64,000 nt of DNA from Paenarthrobacter nicotinovorans. GTDB lineage: Bacteria > Actinomycetota > Actinomycetes > Actinomycetales > Micrococcaceae. The notes below the pieces were generated by a model that was given only the letters and a program-made list of their open reading frames with translations, ran no database searches and was not told the DNA's origin. The position numbers and the translations under genes are program-made. Shown one piece after another: positions 1-9,100 of the stretch (the first letter of the stretch is position 1; each line of letters starts with the position of its first letter). The DNA is taken from positions 1,798,001 to 1,862,000 of the forward strand of contig NZ_CP089293.1 of assembly GCF_021919345.1 (NCBI RefSeq), read 5' to 3'.

Positions 1-2
1 GT

Positions 3-422
3 ACTCTGCTGCTGACGCTGTTCTTCCGGTACATGCGGCCCATGGTCGAAGCCGGCCGGGTGTTCGCCGCAGTCCCGCCGCTGCACCGCGTGGAAGTCAT
101 CAACCCGGGCCAGAAGGCCAACGAGATGATCTATACCTACTCCGAAGCCGAGCTTCACGTGCTCCTCGCGAAGCTGGTCAAGGAAGGGAAACGGTATAAA
201 GAACCGATCCAGCGCTACAAGGGCCTTGGCGAGATGGACGCCCAGCAGTTGGCGGAGACCACCATGGATCCCCGGCACAGGACCTTGCGGAAAGTCGGTA
301 TTGACAGTGCGCAGCGGGCGGAAGAAGTCTTCGACCTGCTGATGGGCTCGGATGTGGCACCACGCAAGGAATTCATCATCGCCGGCGCAGCAACCTTGGA
401 CCGGGAGCGTATCGACGCTTAG
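3..422 (+). CDS. parE: DNA topoisomerase IV subunit B, C-terminal fragment (5' end outside window)
   Basis: This is the last 139 codons of a type IIA topoisomerase B subunit, the ATPase/TOPRIM partner that relaxes and decatenates DNA together with the A subunit. The reading frame is open from base 3 to the TAG at 420-422. The conserved TOPRIM-end motif RYKGLGEM is visible, followed by the usual short tail. The A subunit lies at 11698-14211, and its C-terminal domain has no canonical GyrA box, which favours ParE over GyrB. The neighbouring MFS gene converges on it with only 13 bases between the stop codons. Confidence 0.9.
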   Translation, partial: TLLLTLFFRYMRPMVEAGRVFAAVPPLHRVEVINPGQKANEMIYTYSEAELHVLLAKLVKEGKRYKEPIQRYKGLGEMDAQQLAETTMDPRHRTLRKVGIDSAQRAEEVFDLLMGSDVAPRKEFIIAGAATLDRERIDA

Positions 423-435
423 CCCCACCAGGGGA

Positions 436-1638
436 TCACCGTGGCTCCCGGGTGGACGATGCGTGGCTGGCGGCAGCGGCGGGGGCGGCGAACGCTGCCG
501 CTCCCACCAGAACTGCAAGCGCACCCAGCCCCCAGGGCAGCCCTGCGGCAACGGCGATACTACCCACCAGTAACGGACCCCCGGCGTCGCCGAGTTCCCG
601 CCCGAGCTCGGCCGAGCCCATGGTCCGGCCGAGCCTGGCCTTGGGTGTGGAATCTGCAAGATGGGCGACCGCTAGCGGCGTCGCCACGCCAATCCCGACT
701 CCAATGAGCAAGGCCGCAGCGTAGATCCAGAGTGCCCCTGGCAAGGTGGCCGCGATCAGGATCCCCACGGCGATGCATGACAGTCCGGCGATCATCCCCG
801 GCCTGTCGGTAAGTATGCCGCGATCCCGCAGGGCGCCAATACGTGGCTGGACTGCGGAGGACGCAAGGGCCAGGACAGTCACGACGGCGACGCTCCCGGC
901 AGTGCCCAGTCCGTCCCTGGCGGCAAGGGCCGGAAGGAAGCCAACAGCAGCCCCGAGCGCCCCTGTGGCCGCTGCGAGCACCAGTGTGGAGCCCAGGAAC
1001 GTCTTCCCGGTGCTCTGCCGCCACACGTCCGCCAGGGTGTACCGGGTCCTGGGCAATGGTTCCAAACGCGGCATGGAGATGAGGACCCATACGGCCACCA
1101 CAAGGGCTACGCCGGACAGGACGGAGAACAGGAGCCCGAAACCGCCCGCCAGGATGGCAAAGGCGCCCAATAGCGGCCCCAGGGCGTAGCCGAGGCCTTT
1201 CCAGGAGCCGTAACGCCCAAAATAGCGGCCGGTATTGTTGCCCGCGAGCCGGGCGACACTGGCGGAGGAAGCCGGTGAAAAGGCCGATGCTGCCACGCCT
1301 TGACCGAGCCTGGCCGCGGCGAGCATGCCGGGTTGTTCAGCCCAAAGACCCGCCAAAGACGCGGCGGCGAAGGCCAGAAGCCCGCCCACGATCACCGGCT
1401 TGGGCCCGATGCGGTCGCTCAGTGCGCCGAAGACAGGCTTGAGGAAGACTTCGGCAACGTCATACAAAGCGAGCAGAATACCCAGTCCGAGAAGGCTCAG
1501 TCCGATGTCCTGGCTTTCGGCGCCAAGACCTGCGGCAACAGCATGCGCCCCGAAAGCTGTAGTGAAGCCCGCAGCATAAAGGGGCCACCGCTGGTAGGGA
1601 GATCTGCGCGCAGGGCCGGTCTTTTCGGGCGGATTCAC
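436..1638 (-). CDS. MFS transporter (probable drug/metabolite exporter)
   Basis: The product is a 400-residue integral membrane protein of the major facilitator superfamily with about 12 hydrophobic segments. A motif-A-like loop between helices 2 and 3 (GALSDRIGPKP, residues 71-81) is clear. Such proteins are proton-coupled exporters or symporters; the substrate cannot be read from sequence. The only upstream start is GTG at 1638, which has no Shine-Dalgarno sequence. It sits inside a 23-bp repeat and overlaps the TGA of a short upstream reading frame as GTGA, so translation may be coupled. Upstream on the same strand lies the M56 protease gene, about 130 bases away. Confidence 0.85.
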   Translation of the reverse strand: MNPPEKTGPARRSPYQRWPLYAAGFTTAFGAHAVAAGLGAESQDIGLSLLGLGILLALYDVAEVFLKPVFGALSDRIGPKPVIVGGLLAFAAASLAGLWAEQPGMLAAARLGQGVAASAFSPASSASVARLAGNNTGRYFGRYGSWKGLGYALGPLLGAFAILAGGFGLLFSVLSGVALVVAVWVLISMPRLEPLPRTRYTLADVWRQSTGKTFLGSTLVLAAATGALGAAVGFLPALAARDGLGTAGSVAVVTVLALASSAVQPRIGALRDRGILTDRPGMIAGLSCIAVGILIAATLPGALWIYAAALLIGVGIGVATPLAVAHLADSTPKARLGRTMGSAELGRELGDAGGPLLVGSIAVAAGLPWGLGALAVLVGAAAFAAPAAAASHASSTREPR

Positions 1639-1700
1639 GCCGCTGAATGTAACGGATTCACGCCCCTAGATGTAACCGGATTCACGCCCCTAAATGTAAC
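1631..1700 (-). repeat. Three tandem copies of a 23-bp repeat carrying the MFS start codon
   Basis: Units lie at 1631-1653, 1654-1676 and 1678-1700, with one extra base before the last. They differ at only one to three positions. On the coding strand each unit contains a GTG; the GTG of the unit nearest the gene is the MFS start. The GTGs of the other two units are in frame with each other and give a leader of up to 16 codons ending at a TGA that overlaps the MFS GTG. Each unit also carries a TACATT-like element. Role unknown: slippage-prone leader, repeated operator or promoter. Confidence 0.75.
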
Positions 1701-1765
1701 AAGGCGCTGTGGTGTCCTTAGGAAGCTGCGCTGCTGGCACTGTGGGCGGAGCCCATCCCTGCCGG

Positions 1766-2752
1766 CTAACCGAGCAGACCGGGCACAATCAACAGTGCTG
1801 TGGGAACGGCCAGCAGCATCGCCGAGGCAGCAAGGACCAGTACCCTCAGCCCCTTGGTGAGGGGCGGCTGCGGCGAGAGCAGGCGGCTGACGCGTGACGC
1901 CGTCGTGCGCGGTGAATCGGCACCTCCGGTGGCGCTGACACCGTTGCCCTCGACGACGGCGCCACCACCCTTCAGCGCGGCGGCGCTGACGGCCGGCTGG
2001 GAGCTGCCGCTGGCTACGATGGCGATGGCCTTGATGAGCGTGCCCTTGCTTTCGGTCCGAAGCGCGACGTCGTCCGCCAGCATCTCGATCAGGGAGTTCA
2101 CGGCTGTCTGGGCGAGGCGGGTTGTGGGAAACCAGGGGAGGGCCTGGCGCCAGGCAGCGAAGGCCCACAGCAAGAGATCGTGCCGCTGGGAAAGATGGGC
2201 GTTCTCATGGATGAGGACGGCCCGCAGCTCGGCTGGATCGAGTGCGGCCATGAGGCCATCGGACAGGACCGTGACCGAACGGGCGCCGCCGGGCAGGCAG
2301 TAAGCAACCGGGGACTCATGGTTGATCACGACGGTCCCGGGACCGTCGTCGGAGGGTGATGCCAGCAGCGCGAGAAGTTCCCGGTGCCGGCGACGCTGGC
2401 GCTCGATCTTGTAGTACGTCAGCAACAGGGTGAAAACGAGATGCGCGGTCAGGAGTGCGGCGGCGGAGAGGGCAAAAAGGTGCCAGAAACCCAAAGCAGT
2501 GGTGGGCTCATTGTTGAACACCATTCCGGCCAGGCTCCTGAGGCCGGCAAGGAGGTTGTCGCCAATCGGTTCCAGACCGTAGACCAGCATGGCGCCGATC
2601 ATCGACAATCCACCGGCAAGGGCTATGGCCTGCCACAGCACCATGGCGGTGAAGGGCGACCGTGCCGGCCACTGTGCGCGCGACAGCAGGACGGGAACCG
2701 GCCACGCCAGAATCAATGCCAGGACCGCAAGCAGGTATGAGGTCCAGAACAT
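1766..2752 (-). CDS. M56 family (BlaR1-like) membrane metallopeptidase
   Basis: A 328-residue membrane protein with hydrophobic segments near 1-22, 35-58, 90-113 and 300-328, and a zinc protease motif HENAH at residues 182-186 in a cytoplasmic loop. In the BlaR1/MecR1 family this gluzincin-type site cleaves a cognate BlaI/MecI repressor after a signal is sensed. No extracellular beta-lactam-binding domain is present, so the signal is probably not a beta-lactam. The gene starts 5 bases after the stop of the BlaI-type gene at 2758-3144, so the two form a repressor-protease pair transcribed together. Confidence 0.88.
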   Translation of the reverse strand: MFWTSYLLAVLALILAWPVPVLLSRAQWPARSPFTAMVLWQAIALAGGLSMIGAMLVYGLEPIGDNLLAGLRSLAGMVFNNEPTTALGFWHLFALSAAALLTAHLVFTLLLTYYKIERQRRRHRELLALLASPSDDGPGTVVINHESPVAYCLPGGARSVTVLSDGLMAALDPAELRAVLIHENAHLSQRHDLLLWAFAAWRQALPWFPTTRLAQTAVNSLIEMLADDVALRTESKGTLIKAIAIVASGSSQPAVSAAALKGGGAVVEGNGVSATGGADSPRTTASRVSRLLSPQPPLTKGLRVLVLAASAMLLAVPTALLIVPGLLG

Positions 2753-2757
2753 AGTGG

Positions 2758-3144
2758 CTAATTGTAGCCGAGCAGTTTGCGCAGGGTAGCGGCTTCACTT
2801 TCGGTGACGGAGCCAATGAAGCGGGCAAGGACAGCCTCACGGTCCGGAGCGGAGCCCAGGACTTCGTGCATCAGTTCTGCAGTGTGGTCGGCGCGGCTGG
2901 AGACTGCCTGGTAACGGTGCGGGCGCGTTCCCCGCTCGCGTTCCACCAGACCCTTCTTTTCCAGGCGTGACAGCACGGTCAGGACGGTGGTTACTGCCAG
3001 GTCTTTGCCTTGATGGCCTGCGGTGCCGTCGCCGGCCTCCGAGTCCTGCGCCAGAAGATCGCGCAGCGTATTGGCGGTTGCAGCTTCCTGGCCTGCCCAG
3101 AGCAGATCCATCACTGCCCGTTCCAGTTCCCCAAGACTTGCCAT
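2758..3144 (-). CDS. BlaI/MecI-type transcriptional repressor
   Basis: This encodes a 128-residue winged-helix repressor beginning MASLGELERAVMDLLW, which matches the BlaI/MecI fold: an N-terminal winged helix (about 1-75, with VTTVLTVLSRLEKKGLV as recognition region) and a C-terminal dimerisation part. ATG at 3144 is chosen because it gives normal family length and follows a purine-rich ribosome site. Longer upstream reading would run through the operators. The divergent neighbour is cydA, and the intergenic region holds three dyads of the BlaI-binding type. Inference: it represses itself, the M56 gene and cytochrome bd, and is inactivated by M56 cleavage. Confidence 0.88.
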   Translation of the reverse strand: MASLGELERAVMDLLWAGQEAATANTLRDLLAQDSEAGDGTAGHQGKDLAVTTVLTVLSRLEKKGLVERERGTRPHRYQAVSSRADHTAELMHEVLGSAPDREAVLARFIGSVTESEAATLRKLLGYN

Positions 3145-3242
3145 CGTTACTTCCCTACCTTCCGCTTCCTGCTGCAGGGTTACTGCCGCAGGGAGCGATG
3201 ATCCAACATTCCACAATAAATCTACCGCTTTTCCTACGTTGA

Positions 3243-3259
3243 TTCTACGTGAGGTAGAA
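3243..3259. promoter_or_regulatory. BlaI-type operator 1 (repressor side)
   Basis: Perfect inverted repeat TTCTAC-N5-GTAGAA about 100 bases upstream of the repressor gene. On the minus strand it contains TAGAAT, a possible -10 element. The arms are the same as those of the two sites in front of cydA. Confidence 0.75.
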
Positions 3260-3341
3260 CTGTCGGCGCGCCGCCACGCCCGGTGACCTCTTGCGCGTGG
3301 CCGATGCCACTTGAAGAATGGGTTTCGTTGCCCGGCATTTG

Positions 3342-3358
3342 TTCTACACTGTGTAGAA
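3342..3358. promoter_or_regulatory. BlaI-type operator 2 (cyd side)
   Basis: Perfect inverted repeat TTCTAC-N5-GTAGAA located 66 bases before the cydA start codon. Its centre lies 25 bp from that of operator 3, so two dimers could bind side by side over the cyd promoter. Confidence 0.75.
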
Positions 3359-3366
3359 GAGAAGTT

Positions 3367-3383
3367 TTCTACGCCATGTAGAA
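3367..3383. promoter_or_regulatory. BlaI-type operator 3 (cyd side)
   Basis: Third perfect TTCTAC-N5-GTAGAA dyad, directly before a possible -10 element (TAACGT at 3385-3390) of the cyd operon. Occupancy would block RNA polymerase. Confidence 0.75.
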
Positions 3384-3424
3384 CTAACGTCATCGTACTT
3401 CGGTCCACCGCACAAAGGACAGCC

Positions 3425-5029
3425 ATGGACGCCTTGGAAATCGCACGCTGGCAATTCGGTATCACTACCGTTTACCACTTCATGATGGTGCCCCTCACCA
3501 TTGGGCTGGGTTTGGTCGTGGCCATCATCCAGACAATGTGGTACCGCACGGGCAAGCCCGAGTACCTGCGCATGACCAAGTTCTGGGGAAAGCTCTTCCT
3601 GATCAACTTCATCATGGGCGTGGCCACCGGCATCGTCCAGGAATTCCAGTTCGGCATGGCCTGGAGTGAGTACAGCCGCTTCGTCGGTGACGTGTTCGGG
3701 GCGCCCCTCGCTCTCGAAGCGCTGCTGGCATTCTTCGTGGAGTCCACGTTCCTTGGGCTTTGGATCTTTGGCTGGAAGCAACTGAAGCGCGGCGTCCACC
3801 TCGCCTGCCTGTGGATCGCGGTCATCGGCTCGGTCTTCTCTGCCTACTTCATCATTGTGGCCAACTCCTGGATGCAGCACCCCGTGGGAGTTGAAATGGT
3901 GGACGGACGCCCCGTCATGACCGACGCCTGGGCCGTCTTCACCAACAACACTGCCCTGGTAGCGGTGCCCCACACCCTGTTTGGTGCGCTGGCCGTCGCC
4001 GGAGCCTTCCTCCTGGGAATCGCCTGGTACCACCTGTGGCGTCGGCGCCACGATGGGATCGACACCGTGGGCAAGGACGGCCGGATCATTCCCGGTGATG
4101 CGCCGCAGATCCCCGGGCGGGACAAAGCCGACTACACAGTCTGGATGAAGTCCCTGCGCATCGGCGCCGTCGTGGCCATGATTTCCTTCGCAGGAACGGC
4201 CTTCACCGGCGACCTCCAAGGCAAGCTCATGTTCGAACAGCAGCCCATGAAGATGGCTGCAGCGGAAGCGGCCTGCCACGATGGAACAGGGTTCTCGATA
4301 CTGAGCGTCGGAAACGTGGGCTCCTCCAACTGTGAAGATGTCGTGGCCGTCATCGAAGTGCCGGGCATCCTCTCCTTCCTGGCCAAGGGAGACTTCACCA
4401 CCGAGGTCAAGGGAGTCAACAGCCTGCTCGGCGAGTACAAAGAGAAGTACGGCACCAATCTGCCGGACAACCCGCTCTACGGCGACCGCGCCGGACAGGA
4501 AATCCAATACGTTCCCGTCATGGAAGTGACCTACTGGGGCTTCCGCATGATGATCGGATTCGGCGGCGTCGCAGCCCTGGCCGCGCTGCTGGCCCTCTGG
4601 GTAACGCGTAAGGGCGTAGTCCCGGAGTCCAAGTGGCTCATGCGGATTGCGGTCTTCGGAATCCTGGCGCCCTTTGGCGCCAACGCCGCAGGCTGGATCT
4701 TCACCGAAATGGGCCGGCAGCCGTTCGTCGTTGCCCCTAATCCGGACATGAACGGCATCGACCAGGTCTTCATGTTCACCGCCGCTGCGGTGTCCCCAGG
4801 GGTCAGCGCAGGGGAGATCCTGACTTCGCTGGTAGTGCTTACGGCAATCTACGCGGTGCTGCTGGTGGTGGAAGTGAAGCTGCTGGTCAAATATGTCCGC
4901 GGTGGCGTTGCTTCCGCGATGCCGGAACTGGGGCATGGCAAAGACAAGGACGGGTCCCCGAACGGGGATGGCAAAGACAACGACACCCCGGACAAGTCCG
5001 GCGACGACGTCCTGGCATTCGCTTACTAG
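3425..5029 (+). CDS. cydA: Cytochrome bd ubiquinol/menaquinol oxidase subunit I
   Basis: A 534-residue membrane oxidase subunit that takes electrons from quinol and reduces oxygen at haem b595/d. Visible landmarks are the haem ligand His18, a second His in AVPHTLFG, the Q-loop segment EQQPMKMAAAE, the haem-ligating Met in FRMMIG and the signature GWIFTEMGRQPF. Two cysteines, residues 284 and 303, lie 19 apart in the Q-loop region, the spacing I recall for the disulfide pair of mycobacterial CydA. ATG at 3425 is preferred because MDALEIARWQF is the standard N-terminus and a good ribosome site (AAAGGA) precedes it. First gene of cydABDC, under BlaI-type operators. Confidence 0.97.
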   Translation: MDALEIARWQFGITTVYHFMMVPLTIGLGLVVAIIQTMWYRTGKPEYLRMTKFWGKLFLINFIMGVATGIVQEFQFGMAWSEYSRFVGDVFGAPLALEALLAFFVESTFLGLWIFGWKQLKRGVHLACLWIAVIGSVFSAYFIIVANSWMQHPVGVEMVDGRPVMTDAWAVFTNNTALVAVPHTLFGALAVAGAFLLGIAWYHLWRRRHDGIDTVGKDGRIIPGDAPQIPGRDKADYTVWMKSLRIGAVVAMISFAGTAFTGDLQGKLMFEQQPMKMAAAEAACHDGTGFSILSVGNVGSSNCEDVVAVIEVPGILSFLAKGDFTTEVKGVNSLLGEYKEKYGTNLPDNPLYGDRAGQEIQYVPVMEVTYWGFRMMIGFGGVAALAALLALWVTRKGVVPESKWLMRIAVFGILAPFGANAAGWIFTEMGRQPFVVAPNPDMNGIDQVFMFTAAAVSPGVSAGEILTSLVVLTAIYAVLLVVEVKLLVKYVRGGVASAMPELGHGKDKDGSPNGDGKDNDTPDKSGDDVLAFAY

Positions 5030-5047
5030 GAGCAGGGGAAACTGACA

Positions 5048-6130
5048 ATGGAACTGTTGCCAACCATTTGGTTCGTGGCCATCGCCGTCCTGTGGACCGG
5101 CTACCTCTTCCTTGAGGGCTTTGACCTCGGCGTGGGCATGCTCATGAAGCTGTTCGCACGAAACAACACCGACCGCCGGGTCCTGCTGAACACCATCGGT
5201 CCGGTCTGGGACGGAAACGAGGTGTGGTTGCTGACCGCAGCCGGCGCTACCTTCGCCGCCTTCCCGCTCTGGTACGCGTCTCTGTTCTCCGCCCTCTACC
5301 TGCCGCTCCTGGCAGTCCTGGTTGCCTTGATTTTCCGGGCCGTTGCCTTCGAATACCGGGGCAAGGTCGATTCCGAACGCTGGCGCAACCGCTGGGACTG
5401 GGCCATCGCCGTCGGCTCCTTCGTTGCCGCTTTCGGCATCGGTGCAGCACTTGCGCTCACCACTACGGGCCTGCCCCTGAACGCCAACGGAGACCGGGAG
5501 GGCGGCCCGATGTCCTGGTTCAGCGGCTACGCGCTGCTGGGTGGCTTCGGAGTGGTGGCCTTCGCCCTGGTGCACGCGCTGGCATTCCTTGCCCTCAAGA
5601 CCGACGGCGAGGTGCGGCACCGTGCCCGCCGCTGGTTTGTGCGGTTGGTCCCGGCCGCGGTTCTGCCGATGTTCGGGTGGATGGTGGCAGTCCAGTTCCT
5701 CAGCGGCAAGCCATGGACGTGGGCCCTGGTAGCTGCCGCCGTAATCGCAGTGGTCCTGGCCTGGGCACTGGCCCGCGCAGGCTCCGAGGGGCGGGCCTTT
5801 GGAGCCCTGGGTGCATTCATTGTCTGCGCCACCGCCTCAATCTTCGGGGCGGCCTTCCCGGTGGTTATTCCCTCCACGATCGATCCCGCCTTCAACCTGA
5901 CCATCTCCACGGCTTCTTCCTCGGACTACACGCTGGGCTTGATGAGCATTGTGGCTGCCGTGGGCCTGCCGTTGGTGATCGCCTACCAGGCCTGGACCTA
6001 CTGGGTCTTCCGGCGGCGTGTCAGCGCGGCACACATTCCTGAGGCACACGGCTTCCTCCCCGCCATCGCGGCAAAGGTACTCGTTTCCAAGGAAGGCGCC
6101 TCCTCCAACCCCGCGCAACCGGGAAAATAG
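5048..6130 (+). CDS. cydB: Cytochrome bd oxidase subunit II
   Basis: A 360-residue polytopic membrane protein that pairs with CydA in the bd oxidase. The N-terminus (LPTIWFVAIAVLWTGYLFLEGFDLG) is the conserved CydB start, and GPVWDGNEVWLL follows at about residues 53-64, as expected for the family. A ribosome site (AGCAGGGGAAA) precedes ATG. It begins 18 bases after the cydA stop and is followed at 7 bases by cydDC, so the genes form one operon. Confidence 0.96.
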   Translation: MELLPTIWFVAIAVLWTGYLFLEGFDLGVGMLMKLFARNNTDRRVLLNTIGPVWDGNEVWLLTAAGATFAAFPLWYASLFSALYLPLLAVLVALIFRAVAFEYRGKVDSERWRNRWDWAIAVGSFVAAFGIGAALALTTTGLPLNANGDREGGPMSWFSGYALLGGFGVVAFALVHALAFLALKTDGEVRHRARRWFVRLVPAAVLPMFGWMVAVQFLSGKPWTWALVAAAVIAVVLAWALARAGSEGRAFGALGAFIVCATASIFGAAFPVVIPSTIDPAFNLTISTASSSDYTLGLMSIVAAVGLPLVIAYQAWTYWVFRRRVSAAHIPEAHGFLPAIAAKVLVSKEGASSNPAQPGK

Positions 6131-6137
6131 CCGCCTC

Positions 6138-9100
6138 ATGAAACCGGTGTTTCCTTCCGGACAGGCCACCCGCTCGGCGCTCTACGTCCTGGGGCTGATG
6201 TCCGCGCTCAAAGCGCTGTCCCTTGTCCTGATGGCGCAGGCTGTGGCCGCAATGCTCGCCGGTCTCGCAGCGGGTTCCGGTGACTGGAACAGCGACCTGC
6301 TGTGGGGTGCGGCCGGGGCCGTGCTGCGGTCACTGACCGTGTGGGGACAAGGAATTGCGGCACGTCACGCCGCTCTGGGGGTCAAAGAGGAACTACGCGT
6401 GCGGCTGCTCAGGCGGTCCCTGGACGACGGCGGTTCGGCCCCTGTTGAAGGAATGAACAACGGCGGCCTGGCGATACTGGCGACGCGCGGGCTGGATGCG
6501 CTGGACGACTACTACACCCAGTACCTTCCCGCCTTGGTCAATTGCGCCACGGTTCCCTTATTGATCGGAGCGCGGATCCTCTTCGCCGACTGGGTAAGCG
6601 CCGTGGTCATCGTCCTGACTGTGCCGTTGGTGCCCCTGTTCATGGTGTTGATCGGACGACACACCGAAGACCGCGTCCGGGATGCGCAAACCACCCTGCG
6701 GAAACTCTCCGGCCACATCCTGGAACTGGCCAAGGGGCTGCCCGTATTGGTGGGGCTCGGCCGCGCCAGCGAGCAACGCGCCGCATTGGAAGACATCTCC
6801 GAGCAGTACCGCAGCAGGACCATGGGCACGCTCCGCACTGCTTTTCTCTCCGCGCTTGCCCTTGAACTCATCGCCACCATCTCGGTAGCCGTGGTTGCAG
6901 TATTCATCGGTGTCCGGCTCGTAGCAGGGGACATGGCCCTGGAAGCGGGCCTCCTGGCCTTGATCCTCGCCCCTGACTGCTACTTGCCACTGCGGGAGCT
7001 CGGCACCGCGCATCACGCCAGCGACGACGGCCGGGCAGCCCTCGAAACAACCAACGCCGTACTGGAAGCTCCCCGGCACCGACGCGTCACGGACGCGACG
7101 CGCCGTACGGAGCCCGCCGACGTCGTCGTCAGCGACTTGTCGGTGACGTACCGCGGCAGGACCGCTGCCGCCGTCGGACCGCTCGACTTCACTGCCCCGC
7201 AGGGGAGCATCACAGCCCTCGACGGCGACAGCGGCGCCGGAAAGAGCACCGTCCTGGGAGTGCTGGCGGGACTCATCGGCAACGGGCCGGGAGCCCGCGT
7301 CACAGGCACCGTGGCGGGGGTGGCTCCTGCAGCCGTGGCCTGGGTTCCGCAGCATCCCGTCATGGCAGCCGACAACGTGCAGAAGGAGATCGAGCTCTAC
7401 CTTGACGGGTTCGAAGGCAACACTGCCGAAGCGGTGGCCAAGATCCTCAGCAGGGCATCCGCCGGACACCTGGCAGCGAAGCACCCGGCTGAACTAAGCC
7501 CGGGCGAACTGCGCCGTGTGGCCTTGGCCCGCGGTCTGGCCCGCGTCGAGGCAGGCGCAACGCTGCTGCTCCTCGATGAGCCCACCGCTCACCTGGACGA
7601 CGACTCGGCCGCGGCCGTCCGTCGCGCCATCGAATCGCTTCGCGGCACGGCCACCGTCATCCTGGTGGCCCACGACTCCGCCACCCGTGCGCTCGCTGAC
7701 CACCTTGTAGCCATCGGACACAAGGCAACACCTGCCGGGACAGCCGCCGCGGCCGCCGCGCAGCCGGTCGCCTTGACCGCAACGGACACCGCACGGGACA
7801 CCGCGCGGGAACCGGCTGTGGCCCTCGGCAGTGCCGGGCCGTTCAACGTCACGGACCGGTCGCGTGCCGGCAGCGTTCGCCTCCTGGCGGGCATCCTCAA
7901 ACCCGTCCGCTGGAAGTTCGCAGCCGCCGGCGTCGTGGCGGTGCTGGCCGCACTGTTCGCCGTCGCCCTGTCCGGCCTGTCCGGTTGGCTCATCATCAGG
8001 GCCAGTCAGCAACCACCCATCCTCTACCTACTGGGCGCCATCGTTGGCGTCAGGTTCTTCGGCATCGGACGGGCCGTGCTGCGGTACTGCGAACGTCTCC
8101 TGACCCACGACGCCGTGTTCGCGGCCATGACACGGCTTCGCGGATCGCTCTGGTCAACCCTGAGCCTGCGGGCGTTGTCGCTGCGGCGCCTGCTGCAGGG
8201 CGGAAACGTTTTGGGATCGATCGTGGACGATGTCGATACACTCCGCGACCTCCTGCCCAGGGTGGCCCTGCCACCCCTTACTGCGGTAGGAGTTGGCGGC
8301 GCGGCCATCGCAGCGACCGCCATCGTCGTGCCTGCCGCGTTGCCCGCCGTGGTGATCGCCGCCGTGGTGGGACTGGTGGTTGCTCCTGCCCTGGCTGTCC
8401 TGGCTGACCGGAACGCCGCACAGGCCGAACGACAGCTGCGCTCGGTGGTGCTCCGGGGAGTTGCTGCGGCACTGGATGCGCGGGCTGAACTGAGTGCCAA
8501 CAACGTCAGCGAAACGGTGATCGGATCACTGGAGGGCAAAGACCGGGCCGCCACCGTGTCGGCCAAGCGCGCCGCATGGGCCGAGGGTCTGGGCCAGGCA
8601 GTGATCGTCCTCGCGTGTTCTTTGTCGGCACTCTGGGCAGGCGCCCTCAGCGCTCCCTCCGTGCTCGAGGGTACGGTGGCTCCGGAGCTCGCCGCTGTCA
8701 TTGTCCTGATGCTGCTGGCTCTGGTGGAACCCTTCGCGGGCATCGTCTCCGCGACGCGTCAGGCACCGGCGCTCGCGGCCGTCCTGGGAAAGGTGGCCTC
8801 CTCCGGCGCTTTGGACTCAACGGACGGTCCCCGGGGCCGGGAAAACCACGACGACGGTCCGCTGCCTTTGCCTGACCGGCCCGGCCGGGAGGGACTCGAG
8901 TTGCGCGGTGCGGCTGCAGCGTGGCCAGGAGGGCCCACCGTCATCTCCGGACTCGACGCCGTGGCCGCACCGGGCCGCTGGTTGGCCGTCACGGGACCGT
9001 CCGGGGCCGGCAAATCCACACTGCTCTCGGTCCTGCTGGGCTTCCTTCCCCTCACGGAAGGAACGGCAAAGCTGACCGGTACTGCCGCGTGGTGCCCGCA

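Noticed and set aside
423..434. CCCC/GGGG hairpin between parE and the MFS gene as terminator
   Set aside because: Only a 4-bp stem in a 13-base gap; too weak to call.
3344..5620. 758-codon open frame antisense to cydA/cydB
   Set aside because: It is a high-GC shadow of two certain genes, has a His/Gln/Gly-rich composition without any domain, and no start signal.
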